Shown here: positions 1-7,191 of the stretch, piece after piece
How the letters are laid out: the number at the start of each line of letters is the position of its first letter
Numbering within the stretch: position 1 is the stretch's first letter
Source of the DNA: Phoronis ovalis
Lineage: Eukaryota; Phoronida; Phoronidae
Assembly: GCA_028565635.1 (NCBI GenBank)
Contig: JAOXYB010053412.1
Coordinates: forward strand, 1 to 11,412
Reading direction: 5' to 3'
Length of the DNA stretch: 11,412 bases
Position numbers and translations under genes: made by a program
The notes under the pieces: model-generated
The model's input: the letters and a program-made list of their open reading frames with translations, nothing else
Databases searched by the model: none
What the model was told of the DNA's origin: nothing

Positions 1-143
1 GTGGGAAGGTTATGAATTATTAGAAAAATTATTTTTATTAAAAAAAAAACATCAAAAATGTTGGCTTTTCCCTTTAAGCCATGAGAGCTTTCGGTCTTAT
101 CACAAGACCTTCATCAGTCCTACTAACATGTGTCATCTTCCCA
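1..143. repeat. Short repeat unit bounded by inverted GTGGGAAG
   Basis: GTGGGAAG at 1-8 and its complement CTTCCCAC at 136-143 bracket a T/A-rich stretch and the hammerhead-like core. GGTTATGAATTATTAG (8-23) also resembles GGTTCTATGAATCATTTCTAG (147-167) in direct orientation, possibly a diverged target duplication or a tandem unit. It lies in the intron upstream of the gene A membrane exon. Element class uncertain. Confidence 0.4.
77..117 (-). ncRNA. Hammerhead-ribozyme-like core
   Basis: On the - strand: CTGATGA (117-111), one extra A, a perfect 6 bp stem GGTCTT/AAGACC (109-104 and 98-93) with a five-base loop, GAAA (92-89), and a short stem AGC/GCT (89-87 with 79-77). This is the order of a type I hammerhead core. 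Such cores occur in Penelope-like elements and other retroelements. Against it: the extra A beside stem II and no convincing stem I pairing (the base before CTGATGA and the base after the expected cleavage site are both A). Probably a degenerate copy or a chance resemblance. Confidence 0.4.
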
Positions 144-371
144 CCAGGTTCTATGAATCATTTCTAGCATCTAATAAGTTTTGGCTAATATCCGCTGTGT
201 AATATTCTTTGATCTTTCATTTTGTTTGTAAGATTGGTTATGTCCATTTTAAGTTAATATTGTTTAATTAGGGTACTGTGTTCTTCATATCATAATGCCA
301 ACTAAAACATAATTATTTATTTAATAAAACACTGTTTATAAATGAAGGAAAACTTGTGGGTTCTGTTCTAG

Positions 372-465
372 GTTGTAACCTTGGCCTGGCAGTAGGTATA
401 GCTATTGGAGGTACAACTTTAGTATTGCTGATAGTTGGGAGTTTTGTGTTTCTTATTCTGCGATG
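372..465 (+). CDS. Gene A transmembrane exon
   Basis: The acceptor is a pyrimidine-rich stretch ending in CTAG at 368-371 and the donor is GTAAGT-like at 466. The exon is 94 bases, entering in phase 1 and leaving in phase 2 with the last codon split as TG|. It encodes 30 whole residues starting CNLGLAVGIAIGG and continuing as an uninterrupted hydrophobic helix to an arginine. The helix has a G-x-x-x-G (GIAIG) packing motif. Bases 401-412 match exactly the corresponding bases of the gene B membrane exon. The helix and the good splice sites make a real exon likely. Confidence 0.82.
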
Positions 466-2226
466 GTAAGTTTTTGTTTTCGTGTGTCTGTTTTAATAGA
501 TAGTTAAGTAAAACTATTTGGCATATATAGGGTGCCACAAATAAATAGAACATATTTGTGGAGTATTTTCACTCAGCTTCTTTTATATTTCAGTAGTAAA
601 ACAACTTATACTTTTTAAAAATAAACTCAAGTTTATGTTTTCAAGAACCAAAAACTATTTTGTTTTTAAGTCAAATTAACCATGACTCAATACAAAGTGT
701 GGAAAATATTCTTGTTTACTAAAGAGAACAAGTTTGGTGTTGAAAGGAATCTTTAGCCATCTTTCTTTTCAAATGTAAAAGCTGTTTCAGCATTATGACA
801 AAATTCTTTTGGTAAGTGGGCTGAAAATATCCCAAATACACAACTTTTCATTCATTTTTTATTTCTGTTGTATCCTCTGAACAGTTTTCAAACAACACTG
901 GTAGCTAGAACTGAACAAACATCCCTTGTGACACCATTATGAGCATTTTAGCTAAGAGCAGAAAGATTAGAAAAATAAAAAAATATTTAAACTATATAAA
1001 CTTTTATATTACTCCGTTTTTTCATGCTAACCATTTATTTTGACTAATCAGCATGTTATATTGTTTATTACGGATTGCTTTGCAAAAGTTACTGTTTTCT
1101 AAGTAAACCTGTAAGATATATTGCCATAAGACAACCAATAGGAGGCCTGTAACTACCCCCACAAGTAGGTCTTACACTGTCTAAATGTGTATTTTTTTCT
1201 CCCTTTTCCTTCCTTTTTGGTATTAAATCTTTATATAATATATTGCTTAGAGATTATTATCCAGTCTGAAATCAAGATAATTATGTCTCCAACCCATACT
1301 TGACTGGCATGACCACTAAACAAAATAATCAAATCAGTTATTGATAAAGACAATCTTTTTTGAAACCCTGATATATGATGTATTTGAGCAAAATTACACT
1401 AAATTTTACTGAAATAGTGATCATCTTGGCCAACCACAAAGAAACAAGCTGCCTACTGGTTATCTTATGCCTTATACTTCATCTAAGTGTCTACAATATT
1501 GCACATTCATTCCAGTAGTTTAAACTTGTATAGCATAAAGATTTGGAAATTATATAGTTTATAGATCGAAGTTTGAAACTTTTATCAAATTCTGTTTTTA
1601 AGAAAATTGTAAAAGGAAACAACTGACGGTAAAGAGTAATAATTGTATAAAGATTCAGTTATTTGCTGCAGCAATATAATCCAGTATTTTTTTAAAATTC
1701 AGTTATCATAAACTAAAATATCATCACCTTTAACCAATTGTTGCATTAAATTGCAGTCCTTCAACATCAAAAAGCCCTTTGCATTTATTTATAAGTGTTT
1801 GGTATTAAAGAGACACTATCAAAATAGACTATTAGACAAGTACACATTGCATGCACACACTGTAGTTCAGTAGACTTCTTAATATCATAGGCAATCAAAG
1901 CTTTCAAAGAAAACAGAAAATCAGCAAGGTACAGATAACATAATACCTGATGGTACGTACTATGCACAAACTCTACGAAACTACTTCATCTATATAGTAA
2001 CAGTGAATATGTGAACATGGAAAATCCTTATACAGAATTGCACAGGATTGAAAACCAGAATAGTTTAGAAAACTATGACTATGATATTCTGGTCGCAGAG
2101 CAGACAATAAAGTTGGAAAATCATTCATTATCAGAAAACAATGATTATCTGAAATTATATTCTAGAAACATGAAAAATCAGAATCCAACAGGAAATCATG
2201 ATTACGAAAAAACACAACAAGTTTAG
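372..2226 (+). CDS. Gene A: 3' end of a single-pass receptor gene with tyrosine-rich tail (partial)
   Basis: Two exons can be joined: 372-465 and 1998-2226. The first encodes a membrane helix, the second a cytoplasmic tail with many tyrosines. The extracellular part lies before the window, so its domains are unknown; CUB domains are likely only by analogy with the paralogous gene B on the opposite strand. The product is inferred to be a plasma-membrane receptor signalling through phosphotyrosine. Intron phases (1 into the membrane exon, 2 into the tail exon) equal those of gene B. The annotated frame stops at 2224-2226, but a second frame continues the tail pattern to 2363, suggesting an indel. 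Family name not recognised. An additional small exon in the 1.5 kb intron cannot be excluded, because the modelled tail lacks the usual basic cluster after the membrane. Confidence 0.7.
466..1997 (+). other. Intron of gene A
   Basis: AT-rich, about 1.5 kb, starting with GTAAG and ending in a pyrimidine-containing acceptor TATATAG at 1991-1997. A second in-phase acceptor, CAG at 2001-2003, would remove two residues. I see no convincing gene inside. One noteworthy site is a strong acceptor tract ending at 593, followed by a short open stretch and AATAAA at 620-625 (see findings). Small open frames on either strand look like chance. Confidence 0.6.
1998..2226 (+). CDS. Gene A cytoplasmic tail exon with YVNM and YxxL motifs
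   Basis: The frame entered in phase 2 gives 75 residues after the split cysteine codon. Tyrosine sites, counted from the first whole codon, are Y4 (YVNM), Y11 (YTEL), Y28 (YDIL), Y50 (YLKL), Y54 and Y69 (HDYEK). YVNM fits both the YxxM motif bound by PI3-kinase p85 SH2 domains and the YxN motif bound by Grb2. The YxxL sites resemble ITAM/ITIM halves, but the YTEL-YDIL gap is 13 residues, longer than the canonical 6-12. The tail is Asn/Glu-rich and built of a degenerate unit around L-E-N-x-N/S ... N-x-D-Y. Upstream the frame is closed by a stop at 1948-1950, so the acceptor must lie between 1951 and 2011. The stop TAG at 2224-2226 may be premature. Confidence 0.68.
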
Positions 2227-2363
2227 AAACCCAGAATGCTTTCGGAAACCATGAGAAGTTAGGAACATTAATCAACAATAGGAACCCTGCCCGTGATTAT
2301 GTTGATGTTGAAAGTGATTATCCTGAAGCGTTTTTTTTTTCAGATAATATGCAACAATATTAA
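2202..2363 (+). pseudogene. Out-of-frame continuation of the gene A tail
   Basis: In the -1 frame relative to the tail exon, reading is open from 2202 to a TAA at 2361-2363. It carries on the same composition and repeat style: SLETQNAFGNHEK echoes the preceding in-frame NQNPTGNHDYEK, and two more tyrosine sites follow in DYVDVESDYPE. The switch would occur between 2202 and 2223, which contains a run of six A (2207-2212), so loss of one A would explain it. A run of ten T (2331-2340) followed by CAG lies near the end and could also vary in length or act as a splice acceptor. Whether this segment is translated is unknown. Confidence 0.55.
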
Positions 2364-2368
2364 ATAAA
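2363..2368 (+). terminator. Candidate polyadenylation signal AATAAA, gene A
   Basis: AATAAA overlaps the TAA that ends the out-of-frame tail continuation. This would make a very short 3' UTR, but it fits the idea that the original gene ended at 2363. In DNA this AT-rich such hexamers are common, so it is only a candidate. Confidence 0.35.
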
Positions 2369-2528
2369 TTTGTGGTTGGAGCTATCCAAAGTTTTACATT
2401 TGACTGGTTGCCCATCCTCAACTTGTTTGCATACATTGTATATAATATGGCTGTAAAGATGAAGCACTACTGCCTGGCTAATTCAAAAGTTGACTAAGCA
2501 GCCGCGCATTGGAGGTTTTACAATTTTA

Positions 2529-2534
2529 AATAAA
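2529..2534 (+). terminator. Second candidate polyadenylation signal AATAAA, gene A
   Basis: AATAAA about 300 bases after the annotated stop at 2226, a more usual 3' UTR length. Another copy lies at 2704-2709. The sequence cannot say which is used. Confidence 0.35.
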
Positions 2535-2690
2535 CTGTGCAAATGTCGATGTTTTTAATTGCATGATTTGCGTCCATATTCCAAAACCGTTCTTACACGG
2601 CTGTGTGGTGTAGATTTTTAACAGTTGCATACATTTCCATGCCTTTTGTACATATAATAACCATAATAATATGGAAGTATATGCATACGT

Positions 2691-2705
2691 CATGTATTCC
2701 GGTAA
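2691..2705 (+). repeat. 15 bp direct repeat, copy 1
   Basis: CATGTATTCCGGTAA is identical to 3140-3154. A related core, ATTCCAGTAAAAT, occurs near 3176. The spacing and surrounding divergence suggest remnants of one dispersed repeat family rather than a functional site. Confidence 0.5.
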
Positions 2706-3139
2706 TAAATAAGGAGTGCTTGGTAGTATTCTGGTACAGTTAATTTTGTGCTTAACATCATTTTTTCGGTCATACAACATTTTATACACAAAAGAGAAAA
2801 TCGATCTCTTACAGAAATTGTCAAATGAGTCCACCGAGAGCAAAGATGTAACCAATCTGTCCTGATATAAAGGTTAAATGCTGTTTTTATGCATTTATTG
2901 GTCTACAGGAACCAATTTTGTCATCGATTTCAGTTGGCAAATTTTACACCTCACACTTCAGCTCTTAAAATCACGCGCTTTTTGTCGTGCAATTATATTG
3001 GGTCTTAACACTGATATCTAAGCTATTGCATTAGGGTATCAGCTTTCTACAGTGTTAGGCTACATGTCAGAAAATACTATGGAAGGTCTTACATGCCTTA
3101 AAAAACCCACTGTATTCCAATGAAATCACGCAGGATGTA

Positions 3140-3154
3140 CATGTATTCCGGTAA
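3140..3154 (+). repeat. 15 bp direct repeat, copy 2
   Basis: Identical in all 15 bases to 2691-2705; the following bases differ between the copies. Confidence 0.5.
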
Positions 3155-4082
3155 AATTGGTGTTGTTTTGGTAACATTCCAGTAAAATCGTTTATGAATA
3201 GTTGTGTGTGGACCACTGTGAATATGTAGTAATTGTTTCCTTGTATGCTAATAATGGCAACAAAACATATTAGTATTGTATCTGTTAGGCATAGGTTCCA
3301 GGTAAAAGTAATAAATTATTATGGTGCTTGACCCATTTTAATCACCTATCTGGGACACTTCACTTCAGACACAAAAAGCAATAATAATTTATACTATAAT
3401 TTTATTATACTGCTTGTACTAGTGCCAAATACCATTTATGGGTAGTTGATAAATATTTCCTGGTTCATAGACTACAAATTGGGATTCAGTTGACAGTTTA
3501 ATATTCTCCACCCAAATAATAAATCATGTTCTAGAATATATTAACAGAATTTTTACATTCAGCACATTTAAATTTCTGTTTCATATTTTTTTTCCAAACA
3601 AAGTTTTGTGCTTAAATATTTTGATCAACATTTAATTATACACAAAATCTGTAAATTGCTTTTGAATTTTTGTTTATAAATACTTTTTAGCCTTCTACCA
3701 ACTACTAGCAAGTGTTAAATTTAGGTTTGGTGTGCCAAGACTAATTGTTATCATTACAAGCAAGTAGATCCAATCATTTATGGTTATATATTTTAACTTG
3801 TAAAAAAGTTAATTCAATGACAAGTTATTGATAATTGTTGGTATTTATTAATTGTTTGTAATTCAAAAAGGAACTTTTATTAAATGGAAAGTCCCTAAAT
3901 TTACTAAATTTTTAAGCTTTACTAGTAGACCTCACCTATTTTACACAACAAAACAAACAATGTAAAAAATATGCAATACTATTAACTAATTCAATTTTAT
4001 ATGACTGAGAGGAAGAATTTAATATTAAATTTAGGAGTTTCCAGGATGTGCTTATTTAGTAGATCCAACCGTCTCTCTCCTG

Positions 4083-4691
4083 TGTCACCCTGAAATGTGT
4101 ATGTTATTTTCAACATTTAAGTAGAAAAAAGGTTGGAACATTTTTTTATCAATCAAGTGATATAAAACCTAACAGGATTCAAAATTTCATAATTTTCAAA
4201 TGTAGGAAAGTTCTTGTTTTGCAAATCGGTGTTATTTGATTCTCAATTGCCCACAAAAAACATTCAAATAGCCCCACATGGACAGTACAATTGGATCACA
4301 CTGCTCATTTGAATATGTCCTGTAATTATCTATTTAGACATTGACTAAAAATTACAAATTATGGTCACCTGTCAACTGAACCTTTCAGGTACTTATGATG
4401 ATGTTCATAAATATTGAAATGGAACCCCACTCTCATTCATAGTTTGACGCAATGCTACATGTAGGCTATTTGGTTTCCTTACTTCGGCTAATGCCTGCTA
4501 AGGTGAAACCTTCAGCTACAATGGGCCATAGGGAACTTATGGGAATTTGCAAAACAGAAACTTTTCTAAAAAAAACAGGACATTATAAACTTCTGAAACT
4601 TGAAATCCTGCTAGACTCTATGCTCATAAAAAAATTTCCATCATTTTTTCCACTAAGACGTTAAAAATAATATACAAATTTCAGGGTGACA
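4083..4691. mobile_element. Foldback element with long imperfect inverted ends
   Basis: The outer ends TGTCACCCTGAAAT (4083-4096) and its exact reverse complement (4678-4691) begin inverted arms. These remain alignable inward for about 150 bases: left 4083-4228, right 4544-4691. Matching blocks include the GTATGTTATTTTCAAC type, an ACAGGATTCA type and GTTTTGCAAAT at the inner end. A central spacer of about 315 bases separates the arms. No transposase is visible, and the 70-codon open frame at 4452-4664 mostly falls within the right arm. I see no clear target duplication. It is most likely a non-autonomous DNA transposon of long-TIR or foldback type. The alternative is two copies of one repeat inserted in opposite orientation. 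Confidence 0.6.
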
Positions 4692-5143
4692 TGGAATATA
4701 GATACTATATATATAAATGCAGCATCTATCTGAAGAACAAGTTCCTTGTTAGAAAAATATGCTGCAACGGTTTGTCCTGATGCTTATGATTCCAAAAAGA
4801 AGTTATCAATATGTAACAATTCGCCTTCTTTATGACAACTTCGAGTGTGGTGTTATCCTGGACAGCATTGTCACTGACTGGTTCCCAGTCAACTCTGGTG
4901 TACATCCTGGGTGTTTCCTGGTGCCCATCCTGTTTCTCATAGTCATTGACAAATACACCAAGGATACAGTGGATATTCTTCTCTACCCTAGAAGATCTCG
5001 ATTATACAGATGATTTAGCCCTGTTGTCCTCACATTGAAGCCATATGCAGGAAAAATCCAACAGACTGTGTACTCATGCCAAGCAGGTTGGACTCAAGGT
5101 CAACATCAAGAAGACACAGACCATGACACTGAATACGATATTA

Positions 5144-5152
5144 CAGGCTCCC
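5144..5152 (+). repeat. Target-site duplication of the MITE, left copy
   Basis: CAGGCTCCC is repeated at 5578-5586. The last two C may belong to the element tip, so the true duplication is 7 to 9 bases. Confidence 0.8.
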
Positions 5153-5577
5153 CGGGGGGGGACTCAAGGTTTTTTGACTACGGGGATGTGCCGCGGAACC
5201 CAATCCAAAATTTTAGCTTGTAGCAAACCCAATCCAAATTTTCTGAAATTTTAGGGTATAGTAATCCAAATTTTGTGAAATATAAGGGTAGCAATCCAAA
5301 ATTTTAAAATATTTGAGTATAGCCAATTGTATAGCAATTCATTTTTACGCAAACTGACTGATACAAACCAAATTCCAACATTTATTTATGGAATTATGGG
5401 TACAAACCTAAAATGAATCCAAATTATTTGCTGTAAGCAGTGGGTAGCAATCCAAATTTTTGAATATCGTTACAGTAGCAATCCAAAAGAATACAGTAAA
5501 AAGTATACAATCCAAATCCAAAATTTTCAACTCGGCTGCACACCCCCACCAAAAAATAACCTGAGTACCCCCCCGGG
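5151..5577. mobile_element. MITE with GC-rich inverted termini and internal AATCCAAATTT repeats, inside the LINE
   Basis: The left end (CCC, eight G, ACTCAAGG, a T run, GGGGATGTGCCGCGG) and the reverse complement of the right end (CCC, seven G, TACTCAGG, a T-rich run, GGGGGTGTGCAGCCG) form imperfect inverted repeats of about 45 bases. The LINE sequence CAGGCTC(CC) is duplicated on both sides (5144-5152 and 5578-5586). Removing the element plus one copy restores LINE reading through QAPITINGED. The duplication is 7-9 bp because the element tip is C-rich. Inside, AATCCAAA/ATTTT is repeated about eight times with GGGTA/TAGC spacers. No coding capacity; a non-autonomous DNA transposon whose superfamily I cannot assign. 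Confidence 0.85.
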
Positions 5578-5586
5578 CAGGCTCCC
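5578..5586 (+). repeat. Target-site duplication of the MITE, right copy
   Basis: Identical to 5144-5152. From here the LINE coding pattern resumes in the frame it had before the insertion. Confidence 0.8.
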
Positions 5587-6215
5587 ATCACTATCAATGG
5601 AGAAGATATTAAGAATATGGCTAACTTCACATACCTTGGCAGTTTTATTAGCAGTGGCACAGAGAAGGATGTCACAGCCCGCCTTCAGAAAGCAAGATCT
5701 GCCTTCTGCCAACTCTGTCCCATCTGGAAATCCCAGCAGTACAGTATAAAAACTAAGACAAGTCTCTACAAAAGTAATGTCAAGTCCGTGTTGCTCAATG
5801 GATCTGAAAGCTGGCAGATAAAAAAGAGAAATCTGGCTGGACTCTCATCATTCCATAATGGTTGTCTCCGGTGTATATGCAGGATTTTCTGGCCAAGATC
5901 TCGAATAAAACTCTGCATAAGAAGATTAATCTGATGTTATATTGGAGATCCGACAGCGTAGAATGAGGTGGCTAGGCCATGTTTTTTGGGTGCAGCAAAA
6001 TAGTATCCCAAGGGTGGCACTGTGGGGAGCTCAAGGCAGAGGACGGTCAAAAATCACCTAACTGAGGATGGTGACAGCTGATCTAAGGAAGCTGGGCCTG
6101 ACATGGAGCAAGGCCGAGAAGTTGGCCAAGTACCATGATAGGTGGTGCATTTCTGTTGTACATGTAGCCTTATGTCCTATAAGGGATGAAGAGGAATAAG
6201 TAAGTAAAGTAATGT

Positions 6216-6662
6216 AACAATTGCATAAAGGCATAAATGCAATTAGTTATAATTTGTGAAAAATGTTCACATATTTATTATGTTAAAACAATATAATCCC
6301 AATCAAAGCAAAATCTGTTTTTTTTTTAAATAAAACAAGTAAGTATTTCTTATAATACTGTATTAACCAGTATTTTTAATAATTACTCATTATTTGAAAA
6401 AGTTAATTTTTCCAATCATGATCATAACATTTACAAGCATTAAATCGCCATCGGGGAAAAAAATATAACAAATAAGCTACCATATAATGTTTTTGTTGAC
6501 TGCATAGTTTTTAGAACACATGCACTTTTGGATGTAAAAATATCTTTGTCCATCCTGCATAAATCTTCCATTTTTAGTAATAAAAAGCATAAAAAATATA
6601 AAGCGTATTAAGGTATTATAATTGCAATATCACAAATTTAGTATGCACATATAGAGTTTCTG
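6216..6662 (-). other. 3' untranslated region and downstream flank of gene B
   Basis: AT-rich, no open frame of note. On the - strand the gene B transcript would run through here after its stop at 6665-6663. The LINE tail ends just below 6216, so gene B and the retrotransposon are about 450 bases apart. Confidence 0.5.
6274..6279 (-). terminator. Candidate polyadenylation signal AATAAA, gene B
   Basis: TTTATT on the + strand reads AATAAA on the - strand, about 385 bases after the gene B stop. A variant ATTAAA lies nearer, at about 6377 on the - strand. Either could serve; the sequence does not decide. Confidence 0.4.
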
Positions 6663-7191
6663 TTAATATCCTGAATAGATATCATTTTCAGTTATTTCCA
6701 TTTGGTCTGAGTTATTGGATAAATCATCACTCATACTGTATACATCATTTTCAATCATTTCAACTTCATCATTTTCACTTGGTCTGCTTGGGGAATGAAC
6801 TTCATCACTATCAGTGGACACACATTGATAATCCGAAGTACTGCCATGGTTATCACAAATATTTCCATATGCATAACCATCTTCATTACCTCCAGCTATT
6901 TCAGATGTTTGCTTCAGTTGATTTTCCTGCTTCTTTTTTGATGGTTTTGCATAGAGATCTTCAATATGGTCAATGTGTGGATGTTTCTGCTCTTTTTTCT
7001 GTGGTTCTGGATACAAGTTATCTACATTACCTGAAGCGTTGGGGTATACCACATTACCATTACAGTTGCCACCGGACTTGCCAGATATTACATTGTCTCC
7101 CTCTTGGTGATTGTATACTTCATTTGACAGTGCAAATGTGTTGAGTTCCCTGTCATTGTGAGCACATTTCTTGGCACTTTTTTTTGATCGC
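6663..7191 (-). CDS. Gene B cytoplasmic tail exon
   Basis: The acceptor TTGCAG precedes 7191 and the exon completes the split tryptophan codon. It then reads 175 residues to TAA at 6665-6663. It opens with a basic stop-transfer stretch, RSKKSAKKC. Ten tyrosines follow, by tail position: Y26, Y49 (YPNA, a YxN Grb2-type site), Y60 (YPEP) and Y80 (YAKP), both YxxP sites of the kind bound by Crk/Nck-type SH2 domains. Next are Y106/Y108 (YGNI, YxN), Y121 (SDYQCV, matching the S/I/V/L-x-Y-x-x-I/V/L ITIM pattern), Y151 (ENDVYSM), and Y172 and Y175 (ENDIYSGY at the C-terminus). Several tyrosines follow an acidic residue and an aliphatic residue (EDLY, ENDVY, ENDIY), as Src-family kinases prefer. The tail is otherwise polar, low-complexity and probably disordered. 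Binding roles are inferred from motifs only. Confidence 0.85.

Larger units (their letters stand above)
2535..4082. other. Intergenic DNA between gene A and the repeat block
   Basis: AT-rich with no recognisable gene. An open frame of about 110 codons on the - strand (2526-2855) has no domain or composition I recognise and overlaps AT-rich low-complexity sequence; I do not call it a gene. A 15-base word, CATGTATTCCGGTAA, occurs at 2691-2705 and 3140-3154. Near-inverted AT-rich arms lie at about 3309-3328 and 3377-3394 (ATAAATTATTAT against ATAATAATTTAT), which may be a small relic foldback. Confidence 0.5.
4722..6215 (+). mobile_element. 5'-truncated, decayed non-LTR retrotransposon (LINE), split by a MITE
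   Basis: Reverse-transcriptase remnants read in several + strand frames. From about 4816: IRLLYDNFECGVILD, then TDWFPVNSGVHPGC and FLIVIDKYTKDT. A shifted frame near 4990-5033 carries the catalytic box as YTDD (usual YADD), followed by DLALLSSH and a stop. Next comes QVGLKVNIKKT, and after the MITE FTYLGSFISSGTEKD, LQKARSAF and SVLLNGSESW. The C-terminal part, with RMRWLGHVFW and similar, ends in CPIRDEEE and a stop at about 6197-6199. A TAAG-type simple tail follows (6197-6212). Frameshifts and in-frame stops make it dead. The start is uncertain; ATAAATGCA at 4713-4721 and 6233-6241 may be a target duplication. The clade is not assigned. Confidence 0.85.

Noticed and set aside
2207-2213. A6C heptamer as a programmed -1 frameshift site
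   Set aside because: The codon register is GAA AAA ACA rather than A AAA AAC, so the P-site would not re-pair well, and I identified no convincing stem or pseudoknot just downstream. An indel is simpler.
2526-2855. 109-codon open frame on the - strand with two Cys and a hydrophobic stretch
   Set aside because: No recognisable domain, AT-rich surroundings, no splice or promoter context, and it falls in the intergenic region downstream of gene A. Most likely chance.
4452-4664. 70-codon + strand open frame
   Set aside because: Mostly inside the right arm of the foldback element; no domain, and the opposite arm does not keep it open.
5424-5712. Overlapping - strand open frames of 83 and 61 codons
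   Set aside because: They cross the MITE right end and LINE junction, so they are by-products of the nested insertion.
6779-7144. 121-codon open frame on the + strand
   Set aside because: It is the antisense shadow of the gene B tail exon; its His/Tyr/Cys-rich composition comes from the complement of Asp/Glu/Asn-rich codons.
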